This document shows positions 1 through 11,800 of a stretch of 54,645 nt of DNA, one piece after another. Positions within the stretch are counted from its first letter, which is position 1. Every line of letters begins with the position of its first letter. The stretch comes from JBAYJY01 sp041664945 (lineage in GTDB: Bacteria; UBP15; UBA6099). The stretch is taken from NCBI GenBank assembly GCA_041664945.1, contig JBAYJY010000009.1, forward strand, positions 1-54,645, given 5' to 3'. Below the pieces are notes generated by a model, which was not told where the DNA came from, searched no databases, and was given only the letters and a program-made list of their open reading frames with translations. A program made the translations under genes and the position numbers.

Positions 1-3000
1 CGCGCCGGTGTTGCCCACAACGTCGGTGTTGTAGAACTCCACCTGACACAAGTTGGCGCCTTCGTCGCTACAGTTGGCGGCGGCGCCGACCGTAATGCTC
101 GGATTCGTCGCGCAACCATAAGCAGTCCACGCAAGCGTCTGAACTGCGTTGCTGAACACACGATAATAGCAAACGTTGAGGCCGGAACCGCCGGTGTCAG
201 CGTTCGTCACGCTGACAGTGAAAGCGGCGCTTTCCCATGTTCCGGCGGCGGGCGCGGTGATCGTCGTGGTCGGGGCCGTCATGTCGATCGAGAACAATCT
301 CGACACAGTCGCGCCGATGTTGGTGGCGACGTCGGCCGCATAGAACTCGACCCGGCACATGTTAGCGCCATCGTCACGGCAGTCAGCCGCGGCGCCTACT
401 GTGATCGTCGGATTTGTGGCGCAGCCGTATGCAGTCCATGCAAGAGTTTCAACCGCGTTGCTCAGCACGCGATAGTAACAAACATCGAGTCCCGAAAGGG
501 CATCAAAATTCGTTACGCTTACCGCGAAGTCTGCTTTTTCCCATGTTCCGGCGGCCGGCGCTGTGATCGCAGTCGTCGGGAGAGTCCAGTCAATTGAGAA
601 CTGTCTCGAAGTCGTGCCTCCGGTGTTGCCCGCTAAGTCATTATCATAAAATTCGACCTGACAAATATTCGCGCCTTCATCGCGGCAATTAGCCCCGGCG
701 CCCACGGTTATGCTTGGGTTAGTCGCGCAGCCATATGCGGTCCAAACCTTCGTTTGCACAGCGTTGCTCAGAACGCGATAGTAACAAACATTCAAGCCGG
801 AGCCTACATCCGCGTTAGTCACGCTGACCGTGAAGGCGGCATTTTCCCATGTTCCGGCGGCGGGCGCTGTGATCGTCGCTGTCGGCCCCTGCCAGTCTAT
901 CGAGAATTGTCTTGACGCGGTCGCGCTTGTGTTTGTAGCCACATCAGTGTTGTAGAACTCGACCTGGCACATGTTCGCGCCCTGATCGCGGCAGTTAGCC
1001 ACGGCGCCAACGGAGATCGAAGGATTCGTCGCGCATCCGTATGACGTCCATGCGAGCGTTTGAACCGCATTGCTCAATACGCGATAGTAACAAAGATTAA
1101 GGCCTGAGTCAGCATCCGAGTTAGTGACATTGACAGTGAACGCGGAGCTTTCCCAAGTTCCGGCGGCCGGCGTATTGATCGTCACGCTCGGCGCCGTCCA
1201 GTCAATTGAGAATTGGCGCGAAACAGTCGCGCCAGTGTTTGTCGCCACATCCGTGTTGTAGAGCTCGACCTGACATGCGTTCGCGCCCTGATCTCGGCAA
1301 TCCATCCCCGCGCCGACCGTAAGAGTCGGATTCGTGGCGCATCCGTATGACGTCCATGCGAGCGTTTGAACCGCGTTGCTCAGCACGCGATAGTAACAAA
1401 CATTCAAACCCGAACCGCCAGTGTCCGCATTCGTAACGCTTACGGCGAAATCAGCGTTCTCCCATGTTCCGGCTGCGGGAGCTGTGATCGCGGCTGTCGG
1501 GGCCGTCCAGTCTATAGAAAATTGACGCGTAACAGTCGCTCCTGTATTAGTCGCGGCGTCAGTGTTGTAGAACTCAACCTGACACATGTTCGCGCCTTCG
1601 TCTCGGCAGTCCAATCCCGCGCCTACGTTGATCGTTGGATTCGTCGCGCAGCCGTAAGATGTCCAACCGAGCGTCTGTATTGTATTGCTCAACACACGAT
1701 AGTAACAAAGATCGAGGCCTGAACCGCCGGTGTCGGCGTTCGTCACGCTGACGGTGAAATTTGCTTTTTCCCACGTTCCGGCCGCAGGCGCCGTGATCGT
1801 GGCAGTCGGGGCCGTCCTATCTATAGAATACTGCCTTGTGGCGGTCGCGCCTGTGTTGCCGACTAAGTCAACAGCATAGAACTCGACCTGACACATATTC
1901 GCGCCTTCATCGCGGCAATCGTTCAACAGGCCGACGGTTATCGTCGGGTTTGTCGCGCATCCGTAACCAGTCCATGCGAGAGTCTGCGCCCCGTTGCTAA
2001 GAACGCGATAGCGGCAAGTTCCGAATCCTGAACCCGCGTCGAAATTTGTGACATTAACGGCAAAGTTTGCCGTCTCCCATGTGCCCGCAGGCGGATTGTT
2101 GATTGTTGTAGTCGGCGCCTGCCAGTCAATAGAGAACAGGCGCGAAACCGTGGCGCTTGTATTGCCCGCGATGTCGGTGTTGTAGAACTCGACCTGACAC
2201 ATGTTCGCGCCTTCATCGAGACAGTCAGCCGCCGCCCCCACCGTTATCGTCGGGTTAGTCGCGCATCCGTAGGATGTCCATGCGAGCGTTTGAACAGCGT
2301 TGCTGAACACGCGATAGTAACAAACATTCAAACCGGAGCCGGCGTCGGCGTTCGTTACGCTGACGGCGAAATCGGCTCCTTCCCACGTTCCCGCCGCAGG
2401 CGCGGTTATTGTCACAGTCGGCGCCTGCCAGTCAATCGAGAACTGACGCGAAACCGTCGTCCCTGTGTTGCCGGCGATGTCAGTGTTGTAAAATTCGATC
2501 TGGCACATGTTCGCGCCTTCGTCGACACAGTCCAACCCCACGCCTACATTGATTGTCGGATTCGTCGCGCATCCGTATGATGTCCACGCAAGTGTCTGGA
2601 CCGCGTTGCTGAACACGCGATAGTAACAAACGTTCAACCCGGAACCGGCGTCCGCGTTAGTTACACTGACAGAGAAATTGGAGCCTTCCCATGTTCCCGC
2701 CGCAGGCGCTGTGATCGTCGCCGTCGGCAGCGACCAGTCAATGGAGAATTGGCGCGAAACCGTCGCGCCCGTATTCCCCGCGATGTCAGTGTCGTAGAAT
2801 TCGACCTGACACATGTTCGCGCCTTCGTCGACGCAGTCCAACCCCGCGCCAACGTTGATTGTTGGATTCGTCGCGCATCCGTATGACGTCCATGCAAGCG
2901 TCTGAACCGCGTTGCTGTACACACGATAATAACAAACATTGAGACCTGAGCCGCCCGTGTCGGCGTTCGTCACGCTGACAGTGAAATTAGCGTTCTCCCA

Positions 3001-5810
3001 TGTTCCTGCTGCCGGCGCGGTGATCGTAGCCGTCGGGGCCGTCCTGTCTATCGAGAACTGTCTCGACACAGTCGCGCCCGTGTTGCCCGCGATGTCGGTG
3101 TTGTAGAGCTCCACCTGACACATATTCGCGCCCTCATCTCTACAGTTAGCCGCCGCGCCGACCGTAAGAGTCGGATTCGTCGCGCAGCCGTATGCAGTCC
3201 ATGCGAGCGTCTGAACCGCGTTGCTGAACACGCGGTAGTAACAAACATTCAAACCGGAGCCGACATCCGCGTTCGTTACACTGACAGCGAAATCGGCGTT
3301 TTCCCATGTTCCCGCCGCGGGCGCTGTGATAGTCGCCGTCGGCAGCGACCAGTCTATTGAAAATTGACGCGACGCCGTTGCGCCTGTGTTTCCCGCGATG
3401 TCAGTGTTATAGAATTCGACCTGGCATAAGTTCGCGCCTTCGTCGACGCAGTCCAATCCGGCGCCAACGTTGATTGTCGGGTTAGTAGCGCATCCGTATG
3501 CCGTCCACGCGAGCGTCTGAACAGCGTTGCTCAATACGCGGTAATAGCAAACATTTAGTCCCGAGCCGCCCGTATCCGCGTTCGTCACGCTGACTGTGAA
3601 ATTGGCGCTCTCCCACGTTCCGGCTGCCGGCGCTGTGATCGTCGACGTCGGCAATGTCCAGTCTATAGAGAATTGTCTCGAAACAGTCGCGCCCGTGTTT
3701 CCCGCGATGTCGGTGTCATAGAATTCGACCTGACACATGTTCGCGCCTTCGTCGACGCAGTCCAACCCCGCGCCAACGTTGATTGTCGGATTCGTCGCGC
3801 ATCCGTAAGCAGTCCACGCGAGCGTCTGAACCGCGTTGCTCAACACGCGGTAGTAACAAACATTCAAACCTGAACCGCCTGTGTCAGCATTCGTTACGCT
3901 GACAGTAAAATTAGCGTTTTCCCATGTTCCGGCTGCCGGCGCTGTGATCGTCGACGTCGGCAATGTCCAGTCTATAGAGAATTGTCTCGAAACCGTCGCG
4001 CCTGTGTTGCCCGCGATGTCTGTGTTGTAGAATTCGACCTGACATTTGTTCGCGCCTTCGTCGACGCAATCAAATCCCGCGCCGACCGTGATTGTCGGGT
4101 TCGTCGCGCATCCGTATGATGTCCACGCGAGCGTCTGAACCGCGTTGCTGAATACGCGGTAGTAACAAACATTCAACCCGGAGCCGGTGTCCGCATTTGT
4201 TACGCTGACTGTGAAATCAGCGTTCTCCCATGTTCCGGCGGCAGGCGCCGTGATAGCAGTAGTCGGCAATGTCCAGTCTATAGAGAATTGCCTCGAAACC
4301 GTCGCGCCCGTATTGCCCGCGATATCAGTGTCATAGAATTCGACCTGACATTTGTTCGCGCCTTCGTCGATGCAGTCCAACCCCGCGCCTACATTGATTG
4401 TCGGATTTGTCGCGCATCCATAAGCCGTCCACGCAAGCGTCTGAACAGCGTTGCTTAGCACGCGATAGTAACAAACATTCAGCCCGGAGCCGGTGTCCGC
4501 GTTAGTGACGCTGACTGTGAAATTAGCGCCTTCCCACGTTCCCGCGGCCGGCGCTGTGATCGTTGCTGTCGGCAAGGCCCAGTCTATCGAGAACTGGCGC
4601 GTTGTCGTGTTGCCCGTGTTGCCCGCATTGTCGGTGTTGTAGAATTCGACCTGACACAAGTTCGCGCCTTCATCGCGGCAGTTCGCCGCCGCGCCGACCG
4701 TTATAGACGGATTTGTCGCGCATCCGTATGATGTCCACGCGAGCGTTTGAACCGCGTTGCTGAATACACGGTAGTAACAAACATTCAGCCCGGAGCCGGT
4801 GTCCGCGTTAGTGACGCTAACAGTGAAATCGGAGCCTTCCCACGTTCCCGCGGCCGGCGCTGTGATCGTTGCTGTCGGCAAGGCCCAGTCTATCGAGAAC
4901 TGGCGCGTTGTTGTGTTGCCCGTGTTGCCCGCGATGTCGGTGTCGTAGAATTCGACCTGGCACAAGTTCGCGCCTTCGTCGCGGCAGTTCGCCGCCGCGC
5001 CGACCGTTATAGACGGATTTGTCGCGCATCCGTAAGCCGTCCACGCGAGCGTTGCAGCCGCGTTGCTGAACACGCGGTAGTAACAAACATTCAGCCCCGA
5101 ACCGGAGTCGGCATTCGTTACGCTGACTGTGAAATCAGCATTCTCCCATGTTCCGGCGGCAGGCGCGGTGATCGTCGCCGTCGGCAATGTCCAGTCTATT
5201 GAGAATTGCCGCGAATCAGTGGCGCTTGTATTGCCTGCTATGTCAGTATTGTAGACTTCCACCTGACATTTATTCGCGCCTTCGTCGCTGCAGTCCAACC
5301 CAGCTCCCACTGTGATTGTCGGGTTCGTAGCGCAGCCGTAAGCCGTCCATCCGAGCGTCTGAACAGCGTTGCTTAACACTCGGTAATAACAAACATCGAG
5401 CCCTGAGCCGCTGTCCGCGTTCGTTACGCTGACAGCGAAATTGACGCCTTCCCATGTTGCGGCGGCAGGCGCGGTTATAGCCGTCGTCGGCAGCGCCCAG
5501 TCAATTGAGTATTGCCGCGAAACAGTCGCGCCCGTGTTGCCAACGACATCTGTGTTGTAGAAATCGACCTGACACATGTTCGCGCCTTCGTCGCGGCAGT
5601 TCGTCGCCGCGCCAACCGTGACTGTCGGGTCGGTTCCGCAGGCATACGTCGTCCACGCGAGCGTCTGAACCGCGTTGCTGAAAACGCGGTAATAGCAAAC
5701 GTTGAGGCCGGAGCCCACGTCGGCATTAGTCACATCGACGACGAAATCAGCGCCATGCCAAGAGGAGGCTGCCGGGCCGACAATTGTTGTTGTCGGATCG
5801 GTATTATCAA
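1..5810 (-). repeat. Main tandem array: 18 full plus one partial copy of a ~102-aa four-Cys Ig-like repeat
   Basis: The FSID motif that opens each downstream unit recurs at plus positions 285, 591, 897, 1203, 1512, 1821, 2127, 2433, 2739, 3048, 3354, 3663, 3972, 4278, 4584, 4890, 5196 and 5502, a spacing of 306 or 309 bp. Each unit reads roughly W-T-A-P-T, AAGTWE, TNADTGSGLNVCYYRV, AWTAYGCATNP, CRDEGANMCQVEFYNTD, GNTGA. The four conserved cysteines (CYYR, GCAT, NCRD, MCQV) suggest two disulphides per domain in an oxidising environment. Copies around 4584-5195 are nearly identical at the DNA level, which indicates recent tandem duplication. Confidence 0.93.
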
Positions 5811-8800
5811 CCAGGAAGTCAATTTTTATTGCGGCTGAATTACCCGCCTTGTCATAGACAGTGAAGTCGACTCCGTTCTGATCAGCCGAGCCGTTATCGA
5901 CAGAATATGTGACAGTCCAAGGAGCGATCGTGTCGGGCGCCGGCGTGTCGGCGAAAGCTGCTGCGCCCACGAGCTGGTCCTGCGCGCCGGTGTCGCTCCA
6001 TACAACGGAGGCGGTGACATTCTGTCCGCCGCCCTCGCCGGCGACGCTGTTGAACCACGCCACGCAGGTAACGGTCGGATACACGGCCAGCGTGCAGTCA
6101 AGGCCATCCACGGCGTTACCGTAAAAATACGTCTCATTATTTGAACCGATAGTGATGCTTGTGAGCGTAGGCGCGTCCCAGTCTATGGAGAAATCGCGCT
6201 GAACCGTCACGCCGGTGTTGCCGGCGACATCTGTGTTGTAGAGTTCAATCCGGCACTTGTCTAAGCCTTGATTGCGGCAGTTTGCTGCCGCTCCCACTGT
6301 AAGCGTCGGATCATTGCCGCATGTGTACGACGTCCATCCGAGAGTCTGAACGGCATTGCTCAAAACCCGGTAATTGCACGTGTTCAGTCCGGAACCTGTT
6401 CCGGGGTCGGCATTTGTGACGTCGACAACGAAATCGGCGCCTTTCCACGCGCTTGCCGCAGGAGAAACGATCGTGTCTGTCGGCGGCGTCCAGTCGATTG
6501 AGAATGTGCGCGTCACCGTTGTTCCGGTATTGCCCGCAACGTCAGTGTTGTAGAATTCGACCTGGCATTTGTCCGACCCTTCATCACGGCAATTGGCGGC
6601 CGCGCCGACCGTTAGAGTCGGATCGTTGCCGCAAACGTAAGATGTCCATGCGAGCGTTTCAACAGCGTTGCTCAATACGCGGTAACTGCATACATTCAGG
6701 CCTGAGCCTGAGTCCGCATTTGTGACATCGACCACAAAGTCCGCGTTTTTCCATGCGCTTGCCGCCGGGGAAACGATCGTAGTCGTAGGCAGGGTCCAGT
6801 CAATCGAGAATTTCCGCGAGTAGTCGGCGCACGTTCTTCCCGCCGCGTCTGTCGCGCGGAAGAACACCTCGCACTTGTCCACTCCCTCATTATTGCAGTA
6901 TTTAGCCGCGCCTACAGTCGCCGTCGGATCGTTTCCGCATACGTAAGTCGTCCAAGCGAGAGTCTGTATGCTGTTGCTGACAACACGCCACTCGCATGCG
7001 CTCAACCCGGAGCCGGTGTCGGCTTCCGTTACGTCCACAACAAAGTCCGGCCCTTGCCACGAACTTGCGGCCGGGCTGACGAAAGCTATAGTCGGATCCT
7101 CCCAGTCTATTCCGAACTGTCTTGTAACAGTCGTCCCTACATTTCCTGCGCGGTCAGTGGTATAGAATTCGACTTGGCAGATGTCTGCGCCTTGATCGCG
7201 GCAGTTCGCTGCTGCGCCTATCGTCAGTGTCGGATCGTTGCCGCAGGTGTACGAAGTCCAAGCAACAGTCTGAACCGCGTTGCTCAACACCCGGTAATAG
7301 CAATTCACAAGCCCCGAGCCGACATCGGCATTGGTGACATCCACAACGAAGTCAGCCCAGTGCCACGAGCTTGCCGCCGGACTGTTTATTGTCGTTGTCG
7401 GATCCGTGTTGTCCACTTTGTAATCGATTTTCACGGATTTCCCGTTACCCGCTAAGTCGTATACCGAGAAGTCTTCGCCGGTCTGGTCGGTCGAGCCGTT
7501 TGGTATGTTGTAAACAAGCGACCACGGCGTCGAAGTCGTATCCGGATCGGGTGTTTGTCCAAACATGCTCGGGCCCTGCAGGCGGTCGTATGAAGCAGCA
7601 TCCGTCCACGTCAGGGTTCCGGTCATTATCTGCCCGCCGCCTTCTCCAGCAAGACTATTGAACCAAATCGTGCAGGTGACAGCTGGATAAACATTGAGAC
7701 TCGAACAGTCGACTCCGTCTGTGGTCCCATCGAAATAGTTCTCTGTATTCGACGTTATCGTCAGCCCTGTGACTGTAGGCGGTGTCGTGTCCTTGCGGAA
7801 TATGAATCCGGTGGTGGTCTCGACGTAGCTATGCGAGAGCATGTTGCCGCAACCGTCCATCACCTGAACGCTTATCTGATTCATGCCTTCCGAAATGGTC
7901 GCCCAAGCGATATTCCAATTCGAGGTGTAGTTGGAGTACTGGAAAGCATTGAAGATGTCCGTCCAAGAGCCAGCCCCGATTTTATACTGGGCGTAAGAGA
8001 GCGGACAGCCAGAGCCTCCCCATCCGAAGTCGATGTTGACAACCGTTCCGGGATCGGTCTTGTACCAGTTGGTCACTCCGCCCGCTGAAGGGCTGTTGTA
8101 GGTGATCGTCGGGTCGGCGTTGTCATGCGCGAAGTTTAAAGTAACGCTTGAGCTGTTTCCAGCCTTGTCGTAGACCCTGTAGATTATTCCGGCTTCATCG
8201 CTTTCGCCCGAACTGATTGTGTAAATCTGCTTCCAGCCGTCTACGCTGCTTGTGTCCGGACCGACATTCGTTCCGTTATAAGTCGGCGACTCCGCGAAAG
8301 CGTACGGCCCGACGAACTGATCCAGTGCGCCCGCTCCGTTGTTGTCGCTCCACTCCACCTCGACCGTCATCTTCTGTCCGCTTCCTTCACCGCCGAGGTT
8401 GTTAAAATAAGTCGTTCCGCCGGCCGTCGCGCTAAGCGACACGCAACTGTCCGCCGTGCCGCAAATATACTGCTCTCTGTCCGAATATGTTTTCACCGCT
8501 GAAATCGTCGGCGCTGTTATGTCGTATACAGTGCTGTCGGACGTGTGCGTGGTCTGGATGTTTCCGCGATGGTTTTTGTATTCCACCCACACTGTTTTTG
8601 TTCCTTCTCCGGATGAGCAGCCTGTTCCACTGGTGACGTTGAAAGCGCATGTGTAACCCGTTTCATTGCATTTTGTTTCAAAGGTCGTCCATGCAGCCGA
8701 GGCGAGACCGGCTTCGGTGCAGGCTATTCTCATGAAGTCGCTTGAGTCGCAATTCGTTCCGGCCGGGTCCTCGCAGGTCAGCGTTATCGGCGGCGTTGAA

Positions 8801-11800
8801 TCATTGGTGTAACCGCTGTTGTCGCTTATTGTGATGGTTCCGGTTGTCGGCGGCGTGCAGAAAGGCGTCGGCGGCGAAACCACTATGAAAGTGGCTCCGA
8901 GGTTTTCATCGTTCTCCGGCGAGGTGCCGGCATCGCCTCCGTCGCGCTCTCCGTCCTCGTAGCCGTCTGTTATGCGCTTAATGCTGTTTCCGTTGCCGGA
9001 AATCGGCGCAGCCGATGCCCCGTTGAATGATCCTTCCGGCAGGTCGGCGCCTTGGTATGCGCCCCAAAGAACGAGGTCAAGAGAATTTGTCGGGTCTGAG
9101 GCTTTCTTTATGTATATTTCATCTCCCGCGCTGTTCAGGTCGAGCGTGGCGCCCCATTCGTGGACGCTGGCTGCGTCACATGCAAACCGGGATATGAACG
9201 CCGCGGAGCTTTTCGCTATCAAATAGTAGCCCCGTGCCGGAATCACTTCGCCGGCAGGGATGGCGTATTCGTTCTCTCCGCCGCCCGGCGTCGTCTTGTC
9301 GTCGCCTATTATGTGGCCTGTCAGAGAATAATCCGCGCTGAACGGGTTGTAGATTTGGATGAAGTCGTCGCCCTCGCTCGCTTGCGTGCCGTCGTTATGC
9401 ACTTCGGTGATCGTGATCTGCGCAACGTTGATCGTCACTCCGTCAAGTTCGACGGCCTGCGCGCCGTTCGAATGCAGGTAAGCCCTGAAAAAGAATGTGC
9501 CCGGGCCTACGGCGTCGTCGAATGTCTGGACGTTGCTGTTTATCTCGGTTGCAGTGTTGGATGTGGCATATCCGCCTCCGGCCGCCGCCCAGTTCGCTCC
9601 GTTCCAGTAGTACCAGTTGGTCCCGTTGTTCGATATCTGGTATTTGACTGTGCCGGCATTGTCCGGGCCTAAAATATCCGAGAACGAAAGCACCTCCACA
9701 AAGTCTTTTCCCTTTGTGGGCGCCGGCTGCACGGTCGGGTCGGTGGCATAATACTGTCGCGACTCTTCGGATAGCGATATCGACGACGTGGGTTCAGGCG
9801 TCGCGGACAGCCGGCTGTAATATGTCGCCGTCCAGTCCGCGATATTCGGCGTCGCCGTAACGCTGGTGGTTGTAAGCGACCCCCAGACCTTTACGTTCTC
9901 ATTCGAGGAGGCGCAAACTGAAATGTCACATGGAACCGTGGCGCATGTGCAAAGCGTCGTATTGTCGGAAGCGCGGAGTATCTTGTAGCTCAATTGCTGA
10001 GCCAAGCCGGCGCCGTCAGGATCAGTGTAAGCCGCGCTGAGCTGCGAGCCGCCCATGAATCCAGTGATTTCGTCGCTCGTAAGTTCTCCCGACGTCTTGT
10101 AATGTACGTAGAAGTTGGCGTCGTCGTTGTCGTAATAAGTTCCTCCGCTCGCGCAACTGTCAGCCTCGCCGTCCCGGTCGATTATGCACCTGACATATTG
10201 CGTGCCCATGTTGCCGCTTACCGTTATATTGCCGGATTGCGTGTGATAAGCATTGTCCGCGTAAGCGCCGGACATCCCCGGCACCAGCGCCCACCCCGTC
10301 CCATTATAATAATACATATACCATTCGCTTCCGTTGGCCGACTTGAACGTGCACGTGGCGTTGATCGTGTCCCCTATGCCGGCTTTTGTCGCATTCACTG
10401 TAACCTGAACGACTTTTTCATAGGTCACGGTGCCGCCATGGTTGGAACAGGCGGCGCCGCATGTAGTGCACGTGTTTGCCGCGTCGCTGTCCGCGCCGCA
10501 CGATGAACCCCATGTGTCATCACAGGTTCGAGGCTGCGTATTCGTCTGGTAGGCGAGTCGGGCGTCTCCTGCCGTTAATGCTGTTGGATTTATGTTTGTA
10601 GACGAACCGACCTTGGTATAAGTCGGATTTCCGTCCGTCCACGTTGTCGGGAAGATGAGCGTGTTGCTCTTGCTGGTCAAAACGGTGGTTTCACCCGGAT
10701 AACCGTAGTACATATATATTGTTTTGGTTGTGCCTGCCGGTATTACCGGAACTTTCACCCAGATCGTTCCGGTGAGTGTGGTCGCGCTGTAGCTTTCTAT
10801 CCAGAAATTGTTTATAGCGGTGGTTCCATCCGAGTCAATGAACCGGATATCCTTTCCGTCGGCCTGAACGCTTCCGAACGAAAAATTCGTATTGTTAAGT
10901 TGAATCCTGACTTGGAAATTGTTGAGAAGCGCTCCTCCGGTATTGTCGATGGTTATCGCTCTCCGGTAACTATAGTTCTGTTGAGCCCATGAGGGGCTGT
11001 TGCTCGATTTCACATAGGCAAGTCCGCCGCTTACATTAGCGTCGGCTGTCGGCGTGTAGTCGCCTGCCGTATCGAAGGGCCATGTCGAATTGTCGCTTGA
11101 GAGAGTGAACATTGACCCGGCGGATACGCCGCCGCCGGTGGTGACGGTTATATTGCCCGTCTGCGCGCCGGAGGGCACGGCGCATGTGATAGAGGTGTTC
11201 GTCCACGCCGAGCAGCTAGCGATTTTCCCGCTGAAAAAAGTCACGTACGAACCGCCCTGCGCCGAACCGAAGTTGCTTCCGCCGATGACTATTGTGTCCG
11301 ACCAGTAAGCCGTGCCCGGCGTAAGCGAGGATATTGCAGGGGGATTAACCGTGAAGACCGAGTCCGCCTCCTGCGGCGACTGAACATTGCGTACGGTTAC
11401 TATCACATATCCGGTCGAAACGTTCAACGGCGCGTTGATTGTGATCGAGGTGTTAGACCAGGAAATCGCGCTTCCGGCTGCTATGCCGTTAAAAGTTACC
11501 GTCGACGCGCCCTGCGAGGTTCCGAAATCTGTTCCCGTAATGACGACCTGTGTGTCCGTCACGCCATTATTGGGCGACAGGAGCGTTATGTCAGGCGTCG
11601 GCGGCGAGACGTATTCGACATCCACGGCGTCGAGCAATATCTTCTGCGAGCCGTCCGAGTTCAAGTATGCGTTGAAATACAGCGTGCCGCCGCCAATCTC
11701 GTTGTCGAACGTGCCGCAGTGCGAGTTAATATCCGCGGCAGTGTTCGTCTGTCCGAAGGTCGTTGCGATTGCCCAGTTCGCTCCGTTCCACCAATACCAG

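Noticed and set aside
1..5810. Possible CRISPR or satellite array
   Set aside because: The period is 306-309 bp and always a multiple of three; the repeats are coding, with no short repeat/unique spacer pattern.
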